Below, in pieces: positions 49,233 through 59,528 of a stretch of DNA of 64,000 bases. The notes under the pieces were generated by a model that worked only from the letters and a program-made list of their open reading frames with translations, made no database searches and was not told where the DNA came from. The stretch comes from Cyanobium usitatum str. Tous (GTDB lineage: Bacteria; Cyanobacteriota; Cyanobacteriia; PCC-6307; Cyanobiaceae), in contig NZ_OY986431.1 in NCBI RefSeq assembly GCF_963920485.1, positions 2,046,001-2,110,000 of the forward strand. The letters run 5' to 3'. How positions within the stretch are numbered: position 1 is the stretch's first letter; each line of letters opens with the position of its first letter. Made by a program: the position numbers and the translations under genes.

Positions 49233-49988
49233 ATGGCCACCTGCGTGCTCAGCCTCGGCCCCTTGGTGGAAGGCACCTTGGTGAAGCGCTACAAGCGCTT
49301 CCTGGCCGACATCGAACTAGAAAACGGCGAGCTGGTCACGGCCCACTGCGCCAACACCGGGCCAATGACCGGAGTGCTGCACCCCGGCGGCCGGGTGCGC
49401 TTGCGCCACGCCCCCTCCCCCAGCCGCAAGCTGGCCTGGACCTGGGAGCAGGCCCAGGTGGCTGGCGCCGATGGCACGCCCATCTGGGTGGGCATCAACA
49501 CGGCCCTGCCCAACCATCTGGTGCGGGCCACGATTGAGGCCGGTTGCCTAGAGCCCTGGCTGGGGCCGATCGCCGCCATCCGGGCCGAGGTGCCCTATGG
49601 CGAAGGGCGCCGCAGCCGCATAGACCTGCTGCTCACCCCAGCGGAAAACGCCGCCGATCCCAGGCCGATCTACCTGGAGGTGAAAAACACCACCTGGAGC
49701 GAAGGGCAGCTGGCCCTTTTCCCAGACACCGTTACTGAACGGGGCCAAAAACACCTGGTGGAGCTGATGGCCCTGCTGCCAGAGAGCCGGGCCGTGCTGG
49801 TGCCCTGCCTTAGCCGCGGCGATGTGAGCCGCTTTGCCCCGGGCGACGCGGCCGACCCGCGCTACGGCGAACTGTTTCGCCAGGCCCTAGCGGCGGGCGT
49901 GGAGGTACTGCCCTGCCGCTACAGCTTCAGCGCCAGCGAGGTGAACTGGCATGGAATTGGGGCGGTGGAAACCCACGGCCCCGCCTAA
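49233..49988 (+). CDS. sfsA: DNA/RNA nuclease SfsA
   Basis: A 251-residue protein, full length for SfsA: LVKRYKRFLADIEL, AHCANTGPMTGVLHPGGRV, GINTALPNHLVRATIEAG, RRSRIDLLL and IYLEVKNTTW. SfsA was named for sugar-fermentation stimulation; later structural and biochemical work on relatives points to a nuclease with a restriction-endonuclease-like fold. ATG 49233. Confidence 0.93.
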   Translation: MATCVLSLGPLVEGTLVKRYKRFLADIELENGELVTAHCANTGPMTGVLHPGGRVRLRHAPSPSRKLAWTWEQAQVAGADGTPIWVGINTALPNHLVRATIEAGCLEPWLGPIAAIRAEVPYGEGRRSRIDLLLTPAENAADPRPIYLEVKNTTWSEGQLALFPDTVTERGQKHLVELMALLPESRAVLVPCLSRGDVSRFAPGDAADPRYGELFRQALAAGVEVLPCRYSFSASEVNWHGIGAVETHGPA

Positions 49989-50016
49989 GGCGCTGGCTAA
50001 GCGCCACAATCCCGCG

Positions 50017-50724
50017 ATGCTCCCGTTCCACTGGCTCACCCAGACCATCGCCCTCGGCCTGGGCATTTCCTTCAGCCCACTCAACATCGCTCTGGTGGCG
50101 CTGCTGCTGCTGGGCCCCAACCCGCTGCGACGCTGCTCCACCTACCTGGGGGGCTGGATACTCGCCAACGGTGGCGCGCTCACAACGGTGGTGCTGGTAG
50201 GCAGTCGCTTCAGTTGGGCCATGCAGCTGGGCAGCCGCGGCCAGGTGCTGATGGACCTGATCGGTGCCGGCGCCCTGGTGGCCCTGGGGCTGTTCCAGCT
50301 AACCCCTGCGGCAGCCATCGGGGAGGAGAGCTGGGCGATGCAACTGATGGGCCAGCTACCCGAGCTCGACTGGTTTCCCCTGCTCGGGCTGGGAGCTGGC
50401 TGTGCCTTGATCAGCCCGGAAAATCTGGTTTTTTACGCCAAGGAAGGCGGCATGTTGCTCACCAACCACACCTCCCTGCGCGGCGACCTGGAGGTGGGGG
50501 CCGTATTTGTGGCCGTAACCACCTCGCTACTGCTGCTGCCACCACTGGCCTGGCTGCTGAGCGGCGGCAGGCTGCGCCAGCCCCTGAGCCGCCTCAACGA
50601 CTGGCTTGTGCATCGGGCCGAATGGCTGGTGGGGGTATTTGCCCTGGTGCTGGGGGTCTATCTGGGCTGGCAGGGAATTGAGGGGCTCCATCAGATGACC
50701 CTGGGAGCCGCAGCTCTGACCTAA
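50017..50724 (+). CDS. GAP/Sap-family membrane protein
   Basis: A 235-residue membrane protein with about six helices. [40 protein letters not shown] and [19 protein letters not shown] match the actinobacterial GAP/sulfolipid-1-addressing (Sap) family, related to LysE exporters. An exporter role is inferred from fold only. ATG 50017; 28 nt after sfsA and 37 nt before ispH. Confidence 0.7.
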   Translation: MLPFHWLTQTIALGLGISFSPLNIALVALLLLGPNPLRRCSTYLGGWILANGGALTTVVLVGSRFSWAMQLGSRGQVLMDLIGAGALVALGLFQLTPAAAIGEESWAMQLMGQLPELDWFPLLGLGAGCALISPENLVFYAKEGGMLLTNHTSLRGDLEVGAVFVAVTTSLLLLPPLAWLLSGGRLRQPLSRLNDWLVHRAEWLVGVFALVLGVYLGWQGIEGLHQMTLGAAALT

Positions 50725-50761
50725 GGGGCCCATAGAGTTGATTGACCGAGACCTCGACGCT

Positions 50762-51958
50762 GTGGATACCCGCGCCTTCAAACGCTCCTTGCACCACTCG
50801 GAGCGTTACAACCGCCGAGGCTTCGGTTTGGGCAATGAGGTGGCAGGAAGCCTGGAGCAGGCCTACCAAAGCGATCTGATCGCCAAGCTGCGGGAAAGCG
50901 GCTACTCGCTCGAGAGCGGCCGGCTCACCGTGCGGCTGGCGGAAGCTTTTGGGTTCTGCTGGGGCGTAGAGCGGGCGGTGGCGATGGCCTACGAAACCCG
51001 GCGCCACTACCCCACTGAACGGATCTGGATCACCAACGAAATCATCCACAACCCTTCGGTCAACGATCACCTGCGCGACATGAACGTGCTGTTCATCTCC
51101 GTGGAAGACGGCATGAAAGATTTTTCGGAGGTTGCCAGCGGTGATGTGGTGATCCTGCCCGCCTTCGGCGCCACCGTGCAAGAGATGCAGCTGCTGAGCG
51201 AGCGGGGCTGCCACATCGTTGACACAACCTGCCCCTGGGTCTCCAAGGTGTGGAACACGGTGGAAAAGCACAAAAAGCACTCCTTCACCTCGATCATTCA
51301 CGGCAAGGTGAAGCACGAGGAAACCCTCGCCACCAGCAGCTTCGCCGGCATCTACCTGGTGGTGCTCGACCTGGCCGAAGCCCAGATGGTGAGCGAATAC
51401 ATCCTCGGCAACGGCGATCGGCAATCCTTCATGGACCGCTTCGCTAAAGCCTGCTCGCCCGGCTTCGACCCCGACCGCGATCTGATCCGGGTGGGCGTCG
51501 CCAACCAGACCACCATGCTGAAGAGCGAAACCGAAGAGATTGGCCGCCTGTTCGAGCGCACCATGCTGCAGCGCTTCGGCCCCATCGAGCTCAATGAGCA
51601 CTTCCTGGCCTTCAACACCATTTGCGACGCCACCCAGGAGCGCCAGGACGCCATTTTCGCCCTAGTTGATGAGCCCCTCGACCTGATGGTGGTGATCGGC
51701 GGTTACAACTCCTCCAATACCACCCACCTGCAGGAGATCGCCGTCAGCCGCGGCATCCGCTCCTTCCACATCGACACCCCCGAGCGCATTGGCCCTGGCA
51801 ACCGCATCGAGCACATGCCCCTAGGGGGCGTGCTGGAAATCGAGCAGCCCTTCCTGCCTGAAGGCCCAATCCGAGTGGGCATAACCTCCGGGGCCTCCAC
51901 CCCCGACCGAGTGGTGGAGGACGTGATCGAGCGGCTGATCGAACTCTGCGAAGCCTGA
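50762..51958 (+). CDS. ispH: 4-hydroxy-3-methylbut-2-enyl diphosphate reductase
   Basis: Last step of the MEP pathway, making IPP and DMAPP for carotenoids, phytol and quinones. The 398-residue iron-sulfur enzyme has the first cluster Cys in [18 protein letters not shown], the second in [12 protein letters not shown] and the third in [11 protein letters not shown]. The long N-terminus ([20 protein letters not shown]) is the cyanobacterial/plant form. GTG 50762 is preferred to TTG 50738 because known proteins start at this point. Confidence 0.95.
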   Translation: MDTRAFKRSLHHSERYNRRGFGLGNEVAGSLEQAYQSDLIAKLRESGYSLESGRLTVRLAEAFGFCWGVERAVAMAYETRRHYPTERIWITNEIIHNPSVNDHLRDMNVLFISVEDGMKDFSEVASGDVVILPAFGATVQEMQLLSERGCHIVDTTCPWVSKVWNTVEKHKKHSFTSIIHGKVKHEETLATSSFAGIYLVVLDLAEAQMVSEYILGNGDRQSFMDRFAKACSPGFDPDRDLIRVGVANQTTMLKSETEEIGRLFERTMLQRFGPIELNEHFLAFNTICDATQERQDAIFALVDEPLDLMVVIGGYNSSNTTHLQEIAVSRGIRSFHIDTPERIGPGNRIEHMPLGGVLEIEQPFLPEGPIRVGITSGASTPDRVVEDVIERLIELCEA

Positions 51959-52035
51959 ACCGAACCAAGGTGTTCGGGTGTCACAGCGGACGGCACGCGG
52001 GTCCACCGGGAGCTTTACATTGATTAAAGAACGCC

Positions 52036-52758
52036 TTGAATAAGTCCGGCATCTTGCTGCCAGGGCTGGTCAAACGCCAGGAGTTGCCTTTGTCGTTGTC
52101 AACCGCATCAGCCCATCCGTCGTGCAAGGCAGAGCTGGACTCCGGTCTGCTGCTGCGCGACAGCGATGATCCGCGGGTGCGGCGCTATGCAAGTGCCTTT
52201 GCAGACGTAATGGAAATGCGGGCCAGCTCGCCCGTTGTCTCCCAATACCTCGATCACCACGAGGGCTGGTTTCGCCGTTGCGCTGCCCCGATGAGTGTGG
52301 AAGCACTAGGCACGCGGGGTTACGCCCTGACTTTGGGCACCTTTGGCAACTTCGGTTTCGAGGTGGAGCCCACCATCGGCCTGGAATTGCTGCCCCAAGA
52401 CCAGGGGCTGTACCGAATCTTGACCGTGCCCCACCCCGGCGGCGATCCCAAGCTTGAAGGGCTTTACGACGTCGAGTTCAACGCCTCGCTGCAACTGGAC
52501 CAAGCCAATGATGCTGCCGTCGCTTCCAACGATCCCAGGCCCCAAACTTTGGTGCGCTGGGAGCTCGACCTGAGCGTCTGGGTACGCCTACCCGGGGTGA
52601 TCACCCTGCTGCCTGATGGGCTGGTGCAGTCGAGCGGCGACCACCTGCTGCGTCAGATCGTGAGGCAGATCTCTCGCCGGCTCACCTGGAAGGTGCAGGA
52701 AGATTTTCACGGCAGCCACGATCTTGAGTGCCCGCCCCGGCGAAGCGCCCAGTTCTAA
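52036..52758 (+). CDS. DUF1997 family protein
   Basis: A 240-residue soluble protein fitting cyanobacterial/plant DUF1997: VSQYLDHHEGWFRRCAAPMS, FGFEVEPTIGLELLPQDQG, LYRILTVPHPGG and WELDLSVWVRLPGVITLLPD, with a C-terminal amphipathic run (LLRQIVRQISRRLTWKVQED). Function unknown. Start TTG 52036; the first 50 residues are poorly conserved, so an internal start is possible. The stop codon lies in the loop of a terminator-like hairpin. Confidence 0.75.
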   Translation: MNKSGILLPGLVKRQELPLSLSTASAHPSCKAELDSGLLLRDSDDPRVRRYASAFADVMEMRASSPVVSQYLDHHEGWFRRCAAPMSVEALGTRGYALTLGTFGNFGFEVEPTIGLELLPQDQGLYRILTVPHPGGDPKLEGLYDVEFNASLQLDQANDAAVASNDPRPQTLVRWELDLSVWVRLPGVITLLPDGLVQSSGDHLLRQIVRQISRRLTWKVQEDFHGSHDLECPPRRSAQF

Positions 52759-52777
52759 ATCAACTGGGCTGTCTTTC
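52747..52777 (+). terminator. probable terminator overlapping the DUF1997 stop codon
   Basis: A perfect 8-bp stem GCCCAGTT / AACTGGGC with a 7-nt loop that contains the TAA stop, followed by TGTCTTTC. The U tract is interrupted, so strength is doubtful. Confidence 0.5.
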
Positions 52778-52800
52778 AAATTTGGAACCTCGCCTAACCC

Positions 52801-53283
52801 TCAAGCAGGGCGGTTTTCCCAGATTTTATTGAGGATCTGAAAGCCACTCACCGCCTGCCACAGGAACAAAGTCATCATCGCCATGTTGAGGCCCACATGG
52901 ACCTTGCGGGCGATCAGATTGCCCTGCTGCATCAGGGAGGTAAGCGACACCGCCAGGGCTACCAAGCAGGTCATGCCAATGCCCACAAGCAGGTGGGGGC
53001 CTACAAATAATTTGCCGTTATTGAGGTAGGTAACGGCCATGCCGCCGAAGGTGCCCAGCACGGTGATCGCCAGGATCAGGCTGCCGATCTGGAAATGGCG
53101 CTTGGCAAACTGCCCCTTGATCAGCTGCTTGCGGGTCTCAGGATCCGCGGTGCGGGTTTTCTTAGCCCTGATGCCAAGCAGCATCCCGTAGCTGGAGAGG
53201 GCCAACAGGCCCAGCATCAGCAGGGGATGGAGGAAGTTGAGGTTGTAGGCGAGGGCTTCGGGCAGGGCGTCAGAAGGGGCCAA
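52801..53283 (-). CDS. DUF4079 family membrane protein
   Basis: A 160-residue protein with about four membrane helices (FLHPLLMLGLLALSSYGMLL, QIGSLILAITVLGTFGGM, HLLVGIGMTCLVALAVSLT, HVGLNMAMMTLFLWQAVSG) and conserved His residues at helix ends, like heme ligands in cytochrome b561-type proteins. It fits cyanobacterial DUF4079. Start TTG 53283. It is downstream of purH on the same strand by 77 nt. Confidence 0.8.
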   Translation of the reverse strand: MAPSDALPEALAYNLNFLHPLLMLGLLALSSYGMLLGIRAKKTRTADPETRKQLIKGQFAKRHFQIGSLILAITVLGTFGGMAVTYLNNGKLFVGPHLLVGIGMTCLVALAVSLTSLMQQGNLIARKVHVGLNMAMMTLFLWQAVSGFQILNKIWENRPA

Positions 53284-53360
53284 GGGATGGCTGCGGCAAG
53301 TGCGCAGCAGAACAGGACTTATGAATCGAAACTACAACTCACTGCGCCCCAGCAAGGGCG

Positions 53361-54941
53361 TTAATGAAGAAAATGACGGCGACCAGTTACCACCATCGCC
53401 AAGCCAAGGGCATTGCAGGCAGTGATCGAATCGGCGTCGCGCACGCTGCCGCCAGGCTGAATCACAGCAGTGATGCCCTGACCAGCCGCCAGCCGCACGG
53501 TGTCATCGAAGGGGAAGAAGCCATCGCTAGCAAGCACCGCGCCCCTGGCCCGATCCCCGGCCGCTGCCAAGGCCAGCCTGGCTGAGCCAACCCGATTCAT
53601 CTGGCCGGCGCCAATGCCCAGGCTCTGACCACCCTTGGCCACGGTGATGGCATTGGAGCGCACGTGGCGGGCCAGCTTCCAGGCAAAACCGAGGTCGTCG
53701 AGCTCCTGGGCTGTGGGCTGACGTTCGCTCACCACCTGCCAGGCCGCTCCATCAACCGGTTGATCGTCTAGCTCCTGTACCAGTACCCCGCCCAGCAGGG
53801 TGCGCAGCTGGCGCCTGGACGCCAGAGCGATCGCCGCAGGATTCAATTCCAGCAGGCGCAGATTGGCTTTCGTCGCCAGCCGCTCCGATGCCGGTCCATC
53901 AAAGCCAGGCGCCACTACACATTCAAGGAACAGGCTGGTCAGCAATTCGGCGGTGGCTAGATCCACCACACAGTTGATCGCCACAATGCCGCCGAAGGCT
54001 GAAAGCCGATCGGCGTCAAGGGCCCGGCTGAGGGCAGCTGCGCCGTTGTGGCCGATGGCCACGCCGCACGGGTTGGTGTGCTTGACCACAACCGCCGCGG
54101 GCTGGGCCCCAGGGCCGTAGCCAAACTCCCGCACGGTGGCGAGGGCCGCATCGAGATCGATCAAGTTGTTGTAGCTGAGCTCCTTGCCCTGAAGTTGCAC
54201 CGCGGCGCCCCAGCCGGCAGCGGGCTCGCTGTGCCAGGTGGCCTGTTGGTGGGGGTTTTCTCCGTAGCGCAGGCTCTGGCGGGCGGGCAGTTCCAGTCGC
54301 AGGGGCGCCGCCACCGCTGATGGGACCTCTGATGGGACCTCGACTGCGCCGGCTAGTTGGCCTGCCAGCCAGCTGCTTATCGCCGTGTCGTAGCTAGCGG
54401 TGTGCTGGAAAGCTTCCAGCGCCAGCTGGCGCCGCAGGGCGGCGCTGATGGCTCCGGTGCGCAGAGACTCAAGAAAGGGTCCGTATTGGCTGGGGCTGGT
54501 CAGCACCACCACATCGGCGTGATTTTTGGCCGCTGCCCGCACCATGGCCGGGCCGCCGATATCGATGTTCTCGATGGCGGTATCGAATGCCACCTCGGGG
54601 TTGGCAACGGTTTCTCGAAATGGGTAGAGGTTGACCACCACCACGTCGATCGGCGCAATGCCCTGGGCATCCAGATCAGCCTGGTGGCTGGGCTCGCAGC
54701 GGCGGGCCAGGATGCCGCCATGGATATGTGGGTGCAGGGTCTTAACCCGGCCGCCCAAGATCTCAGGGGCGCCGGTGTGCTCCGCCACCTTGGTGACCTC
54801 AAGCCCGGCCGCCTTGAGGGCCGCAGCGGTGCCACCACTAGAGATCAATCGATAGCCAGCCTCCAGCAGCCCCTCGGCCAAGGGCACCAGGCCCTCCTTA
54901 TTGGAGACGCTGAGAAGGGCCGTGGGGGCCATGGCTGCCAA
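53361..54941 (-). CDS. purH: bifunctional AICAR formyltransferase / IMP cyclohydrolase
   Basis: Last two steps of purine synthesis, giving IMP. The 526-residue protein has the N-terminal MGS/IMP cyclohydrolase domain ([48 protein letters not shown]) and the C-terminal AICAR transformylase domain ([26 protein letters not shown] with catalytic Lys-His, and GEELSYNN-like [15 protein letters not shown]). ATG 54941 or 54932. It is divergent from the hydrolase gene. Confidence 0.96.
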   Translation of the reverse strand: MAAMAPTALLSVSNKEGLVPLAEGLLEAGYRLISSGGTAAALKAAGLEVTKVAEHTGAPEILGGRVKTLHPHIHGGILARRCEPSHQADLDAQGIAPIDVVVVNLYPFRETVANPEVAFDTAIENIDIGGPAMVRAAAKNHADVVVLTSPSQYGPFLESLRTGAISAALRRQLALEAFQHTASYDTAISSWLAGQLAGAVEVPSEVPSAVAAPLRLELPARQSLRYGENPHQQATWHSEPAAGWGAAVQLQGKELSYNNLIDLDAALATVREFGYGPGAQPAAVVVKHTNPCGVAIGHNGAAALSRALDADRLSAFGGIVAINCVVDLATAELLTSLFLECVVAPGFDGPASERLATKANLRLLELNPAAIALASRRQLRTLLGGVLVQELDDQPVDGAAWQVVSERQPTAQELDDLGFAWKLARHVRSNAITVAKGGQSLGIGAGQMNRVGSARLALAAAGDRARGAVLASDGFFPFDDTVRLAAGQGITAVIQPGGSVRDADSITACNALGLAMVVTGRRHFLH

Positions 54942-54986
54942 ACGTGCAGGTTTAGGGCCAACCTACGCAGCAACAGATCCCCCGTC

Positions 54987-55613
54987 ATGAGTAGCCAAAC
55001 CAGCCGGCCCGATGACCAACTAATCCGCAGTGGCCCGGACCTGGGCGACCGGCGCCTGGTGCTGCTGCACGGCTGGGGAGCGGATGCCGACGACCTACTC
55101 GACCTGGCCGAGTTGCTGGTGGGGCCAGCGGTGAGCGTGGTGGCCCTGCGGGCACCACTGCCGCATCCCAGCGGTAGCGGCCGGCAGTGGTACGATCTGC
55201 AACAGCCAAATTGGCCCCAGCTGCCTGCCGCTCGAACCCAGCTGCTAGAGCGGCTCCTGGCCCTAGCCGTAGAAGTGCCCCTGCAGCAAACCGCTCTGCT
55301 GGGCTTCTCCCAAGGCGCAGCAATGGCCCTTGATGTGGCCACAGCCGGCAGCGGCCTCCCCCTGGCCGCTCTGATCGGCTGCAGCGGCTACCCCCATCCC
55401 GGCTGGCAGCCAGCCGCAGCATCCCTGCCAAAAATCCTGCTCACCCATGGCGAACAGGATCCTGTCGTGCCCTTCGGAGCCAGTGAGGCCCTGAAAAAGC
55501 AGTTGCAACTGGGTGGCATCGACACCGAACTGGTTGGCTTTACAGGCGGCCACACAATTGACAGCTGCCTGTTTCCTGCCCTGAGGAGCTACTTGGCAGG
55601 CCAGTGGTCATGA
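54987..55613 (+). CDS. alpha/beta hydrolase (phospholipase/carboxylesterase family)
   Basis: A 208-residue serine esterase of the acyl-protein-thioesterase/carboxylesterase type: LVLLHGWGADADDLLDLAEL, nucleophile elbow LLGFSQGAAMALDVA (Ser near 112), LLTHGEQDPVVPF (Asp near 161) and GGHTI (His near 191). The Ser-Asp-His triad is complete. Substrate unknown. ATG 54987, divergent from purH by 45 nt. Confidence 0.86.
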   Translation: MSSQTSRPDDQLIRSGPDLGDRRLVLLHGWGADADDLLDLAELLVGPAVSVVALRAPLPHPSGSGRQWYDLQQPNWPQLPAARTQLLERLLALAVEVPLQQTALLGFSQGAAMALDVATAGSGLPLAALIGCSGYPHPGWQPAAASLPKILLTHGEQDPVVPFGASEALKKQLQLGGIDTELVGFTGGHTIDSCLFPALRSYLAGQWS

Positions 55614-55659
55614 TGAACAACCATCGGCCCACCTGAGTTACGCCAGGGCAAAGCCAAGC

Positions 55660-56031
55660 TCAAACGAAGGCGTATTCGTACTCCTCCATTTCTTCCCAGT
55701 CGTCGGCGGCGAGGGCTTCGATGCCTTCGAAAAGCACCTCCTCACCGATGCGGTCGACGATCGTGCGCAGTGAGGGAAACAGGAAATGGTTTTCCTCGGC
55801 GTATTGGGCGCTGAACAGGCCCTTTTCGCCCCAGAAGAAGCGATCAGTGGTGTGCTCGTTGCGGCGCACGTTGAGAATTGCTGGGGGCACCAACAGCTCC
55901 TCAGCAATGAAGCGGCGTGCTGCCGTGACCGGCTTGTGGGAGCCGGTCTCGAGATTAAAGGTGGGGACATGCGCCAGCACCCGCTGGCCTGCGAGCCGGC
56001 GACGGCTAATCCGCTTGCGCTTTTTGGACAT
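55660..56031 (-). CDS. DUF3155 family protein
   Basis: A 123-residue protein I place in cyanobacterial DUF3155: KKRKRISRRRLAGQRVLAHV, KPVTAARRFI, LNVRRNEHTTDRFFWGEKGL and FSAQYAEENHFLFPSLR. The N-terminus is strongly basic, the C-terminus acidic. Function unknown. ATG 56031, preceded by purine-rich sequence (GGAGCAG). A 430-nt region without genes lies upstream. Confidence 0.76.
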   Translation of the reverse strand: MSKKRKRISRRRLAGQRVLAHVPTFNLETGSHKPVTAARRFIAEELLVPPAILNVRRNEHTTDRFFWGEKGLFSAQYAEENHFLFPSLRTIVDRIGEEVLFEGIEALAADDWEEMEEYEYAFV

Positions 56032-56461
56032 TGAACTGCTCCCGGGAAGGAGGAATTAAGAGGAGGAAGAGAAACCGGAGGGGAACGGACAGTGGGAGCG
56101 CAAAACATGCGCAGGGTCCGTGACTCAGACAACCCATACCCCCCAAAATTCGGAGAGCAGGGCGACGCCCAAACGTTCTGTTGTCCGAGAGAGTCAGCAG
56201 GCCCAGGGGTCAGTGACGCAACATCCCGCCCATTCGGGGTGCAGAACAACAGGAAGCAAGATCGGCGTAAGTCGGATCTGTCACTGCTGTAGCCTGATTT
56301 CCCGAAATGGGCAACAAAGGGTGAGGGCGTCACGACGACGAACCGCTGCCCGCTTGCGGACCGCGCCGTATTGGTCGATACCGCTCATCTTAAGACTTTT
56401 TTCTGGTTTTCCCACGCCTTATCCAAACTTTTTGGAACACGGCCAGGGCTGAGGGCAGCAG
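56032..56461. other. 430-nt intergenic region between divergent genes
   Basis: No supportable gene. It separates the minus-strand DUF3155 gene from the plus-strand histidine kinase gene, so it must hold both promoters. On the DUF3155 leader side there is a hairpin (GCGCA-AAACA-TGCGC at about 56097-56111) and a pyrimidine-rich run as read on the minus strand. Nearer the kinase there are T-rich runs (56394-56400 and 56430-56434). A small RNA is possible but I see no known family. Confidence 0.4.
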
Positions 56462-57580
56462 ATGCAAGTCTCCAACCGCTTTCTCGCTCTACTGCGCTTC
56501 CAGCTAGCCCAGTTCGCTGATCGCAGCGACCTCAGCTCCCTGGTGGTTTACGTCACCCAGCCCGGCGAAGCCAACGCCCCAATCCTTGTACCGATTGGTC
56601 AGTGGCCAAGTGACGGCCGCGCCCTGCCTGCGGTGGAAGCTGGCAGCCCGCTGAGCCTGCCCGCCGAGGAGCGGCGCTGGCTGCCGCTGCGCCACCAAAG
56701 GGTGCTGCTGGGCGCGATCCAGGTGGAAACCAGCGTGGTGCCCTGGCCAGACAGCCTCGGGCAGCGGCTCCAAGCCGTCGCCCTCTGTCTTACCGAAGCA
56801 CTCTGCCTTGATCTGGAACAACAGCAGTTGCAGCAGACCCTCGAGCAACAGCAAGCCGAATTGGGCCTGCTGTTGCACCAGCTGCGCAACCCCCTCGCCG
56901 CCCTACGCACCTTCGGCCAACTACTGCTGCGGCGCCTCGAACAAGACCAGCAGAACCGACCCCTAGTGGAAGGCTTGCTGGCGGAAGAGCGCCAGCTCAA
57001 CCGCTACGTGGATGCCCTCAGCCAGCTGGGCCGCCACGAACAAGCCGCCGTCGGCGGCGAAGCAGCGGCGCCCCTGCTACTTCCCCCCGGGCTGGTGGGG
57101 CCCGAGGGCCAGCCCCTGCGCGACTGGCTTGAGCCCTTGCTGCAGCGGGCTGCCGCCACGGCCTCTCTGCAGGGCCGGCCCTGGTATCCGCCATCCTGCT
57201 TGCCCAATTGGCACGGGGACAGTGGCGCCGTGGCGGAGATTTTGGCCAACCTGCTAAACAACGCCTTTCGATATAGCCCTAGCGGCACGGCCATCGGCCT
57301 GGACTGCCAAGCCCTGGCGTCAGGGGACTGGCAACTGACGGTGTGGGATGGCGGCGAGCCGATTGCCGAAAACGAGCGCCAGGCCATCTTTGAGCAAGGT
57401 TTCCGGGGGCGGCAGGGGCAGGGGCGGCCGGGGACGGGGCTTGGACTGGCTCTGGCCAGGGATCTGGCCCGCAGCCTCGGTGGCGAGCTCAACCTGGTGT
57501 TGCCGCCGGCAGCCGTTGCCCGGCAACTGCCCCAGCGGGGCAACGCCTTTTGCCTCAGGCTTCCAGCAGCAGGCCCATGA
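56462..57580 (+). CDS. sensor histidine kinase
   Basis: A 372-residue cytoplasmic two-component kinase. An N-terminal GAF-like sensor (residues about 1-120) precedes a Gln-rich coiled coil (EQQQLQQTLEQQQAELGLLL), the H box LLHQLRNPLAALRTF (His139), the N box NLLNNAFRYSPSG, G1 VWDGGEPI and G2 GRPGTGLGLALARDLARSLG. No membrane segment or receiver domain; no response regulator adjacent. ATG 56462. It overlaps cobS by 26 nt tail to tail. Confidence 0.88.
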   Translation: MQVSNRFLALLRFQLAQFADRSDLSSLVVYVTQPGEANAPILVPIGQWPSDGRALPAVEAGSPLSLPAEERRWLPLRHQRVLLGAIQVETSVVPWPDSLGQRLQAVALCLTEALCLDLEQQQLQQTLEQQQAELGLLLHQLRNPLAALRTFGQLLLRRLEQDQQNRPLVEGLLAEERQLNRYVDALSQLGRHEQAAVGGEAAAPLLLPPGLVGPEGQPLRDWLEPLLQRAAATASLQGRPWYPPSCLPNWHGDSGAVAEILANLLNNAFRYSPSGTAIGLDCQALASGDWQLTVWDGGEPIAENERQAIFEQGFRGRQGQGRPGTGLGLALARDLARSLGGELNLVLPPAAVARQLPQRGNAFCLRLPAAGP

Positions 57581-58316
57581 GCAGCAGGGCCAGAGCTTCT
57601 GTCCATTCGACACAGGCTCCGTAGCTATCGCCGCTATGGCCTCCAAGACGGCGGCCGAGCCATAGGGGCACGAGAACCGCTGGCAGCAAACCCAGCCCCT
57701 GGGGCCAGGGCCAGAGGGTCCAGGCCGCTAGCCCCAGGGCCAGGGCGAACACCAGCAGGGCCGGCACCAGTTCCGCGGCCAGACCACGCCAGTGCTGCCG
57801 GTGGAAAGCAGCACTGCCCTGCGCCCTCAAATACGGAAACCACTGCATGGCCAAAAGCGGTGCCACCCGGCCCCAGAAAGCTGCCCAGAGCAAGGCCAGC
57901 GGGGCAGCAGCCCCTAGGCAAAGCAGGGCTGCTGCCTTGAGCAGCAGCACCACCACCAGGGCCTGCACCCCCGATGCGCCCACCCGGCTATCTGCCATCG
58001 CCTCCAAGGCCCTAGGGCCGGCGCCTAAGCCATCGGCCGTATCCATTGCGCCATCAACGTGCAAGCCACCGGTGAGCACCAACCCGAGGGCTAGCACCAA
58101 GGCCACCTGGGCTCCAAGGGGCAACCAGCCAGCGGCAAGCCACCAGAAAAGGCCCTGCAGCCCGCCAAGCACTAGACCAATCAGGGGAGCGAAGCGGGCA
58201 ATGCGCTCAAAGCGCGGCGGCACTCCTGGCCAGGCGGGCAGCACCGAATAAAACACCCAGGCACCGGCAAGATCGCCCAACCAGCCGGGAATCGACCCAG
58301 AAAAAGACTTCGGCAC
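57555..58316 (-). CDS. cobS: adenosylcobinamide-GDP ribazoletransferase (cobalamin synthase)
   Basis: Late cobalamin step joining alpha-ribazole to adenosylcobinamide-GDP. The 253-residue, about six-helix membrane enzyme has [53 protein letters not shown] (metal site) and [23 protein letters not shown] 58316 is chosen because the conserved domain begins right after. The upstream region overlaps the antisense 5' end of tgt. Confidence 0.9.
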   Translation of the reverse strand: MPKSFSGSIPGWLGDLAGAWVFYSVLPAWPGVPPRFERIARFAPLIGLVLGGLQGLFWWLAAGWLPLGAQVALVLALGLVLTGGLHVDGAMDTADGLGAGPRALEAMADSRVGASGVQALVVVLLLKAAALLCLGAAAPLALLWAAFWGRVAPLLAMQWFPYLRAQGSAAFHRQHWRGLAAELVPALLVFALALGLAAWTLWPWPQGLGLLPAVLVPLWLGRRLGGHSGDSYGACVEWTEALALLLMGLLLEA

Positions 58317-58353
58317 GGGCTCTAGCAAGCGACACCTAGCGTCGGAACAGCAC

Positions 58354-59499
58354 CTGTTCGGCGCAATCAGCTTCCCACCAGCGTTCTCCTTCGACATCAC
58401 GGCCCAGTGCAGCCGCACCCGGGCTCGCTGCGGCTGCTTTCACACCCCCCATGGCGATGTCACCACGCCCCGGTTCATGCCCGTGGGCACCCTGGCCACG
58501 GTGAAAGGGGTGACGGCGTCCCAACTGCGGGACACCGGCGCCCAGATGGTGCTCTCCAACACCTATCACCTCCATCTGCAGCCGGGCGAGCAGATCGTGG
58601 CGGATGCCGGGGGGCTACACCGCTTCATGGCTTGGGACGGGCCGATGCTCACCGATTCCGGCGGCTTCCAGGTTTTCAGCCTCGGCGACATCAACACCAT
58701 CGACGACCACGGCGTGGTGTTCCGCTCACCACGCGACGGCGCCCGCATCGAGCTCACACCCGAACGCTCGATGGCGATCCAGATGGCCCTGGGGGCCGAT
58801 GTGGCCATGGCCTTCGACCAATGCGCCCCCTATCCCGCTAGTGAGGCAGACGTAGCCGCCGCCTGCCGGCGCACCCACAGCTGGCTGGAGCGCTGCATCA
58901 CCAGCCACACCAAGTCCGACCAGGCCCTGTTTGGCATCGTCCAAGGGGGCTGCTTCCCCCACCTACGCCAGGAGTCGGCCCAAGTGGTGGCCTCCATGGG
59001 CCTGCCCGGGATAGCAGTGGGCGGGGTGAGTGTCGGCGAGCCCACCGAGGAAATGCATCGGATCGTGCGCCAGCTGGGGCCGCTGCTACCTGACGCCGTG
59101 CCCCACTACCTAATGGGCATAGGCACCCTGCGGGAAATGGCCATCGCCGTGGCCAACGGCTTCGACCTGTTTGATTGCGTGATTCCCACCCGCCTCGGCC
59201 GCCATGGCGCGGCCTTGGTGGGGGGCGAACGCTGGAACCTCAAGAACTCTCGCTTCCGCCACGACCACACCCCCATGGATGCCAGCTGCCCCTGCCCAGC
59301 CTGCCGCCAGCACAGCAGGGCCTACCTGCACCACCTAATCAAGAGCGAGGAGCTGCTGGGCAAGATTCTGTTGAGCTTGCACAACATCACCCAGTTGGTG
59401 CGCTTCTCAACCGCCATGGGGCAGGCCATCCGCGACGACTGTTTTGCAGAGGATTTCGCTCCCTGGGAACCGGACTCCCCAGCCGCCCACACGTGGTAG
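58354..59499 (+). CDS. tgt: queuine tRNA-ribosyltransferase (tRNA-guanine transglycosylase)
   Basis: Exchanges guanine-34 for the queuosine precursor in GUN-anticodon tRNAs. Motifs: [33 protein letters not shown] (catalytic Asp), [31 protein letters not shown], and the zinc site [18 protein letters not shown]. Homology clearly extends about 35 residues upstream of the first ATG (58477): [20 protein letters not shown], then [11 protein letters not shown]. No ATG, GTG or TTG occurs in that frame between the upstream stop (about 58252) and 58477. CTG 58354 (used here) or ATC 58366 are candidate starts; ATG 58477 would truncate the family core. Confidence 0.9.
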   Translation: MFGAISFPPAFSFDITAQCSRTRARCGCFHTPHGDVTTPRFMPVGTLATVKGVTASQLRDTGAQMVLSNTYHLHLQPGEQIVADAGGLHRFMAWDGPMLTDSGGFQVFSLGDINTIDDHGVVFRSPRDGARIELTPERSMAIQMALGADVAMAFDQCAPYPASEADVAAACRRTHSWLERCITSHTKSDQALFGIVQGGCFPHLRQESAQVVASMGLPGIAVGGVSVGEPTEEMHRIVRQLGPLLPDAVPHYLMGIGTLREMAIAVANGFDLFDCVIPTRLGRHGAALVGGERWNLKNSRFRHDHTPMDASCPCPACRQHSRAYLHHLIKSEELLGKILLSLHNITQLVRFSTAMGQAIRDDCFAEDFAPWEPDSPAAHTW

Positions 59500-59528
59500 C
59501 GTCCGCCCCTAGCTCAGTGAATTCCGGG

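Noticed and set aside
54357-54986. N-terminal extension of the alpha/beta hydrolase into the purH region
   Set aside because: The in-frame upstream sequence is antisense to purH; the hydrolase fold starts just after ATG 54987.
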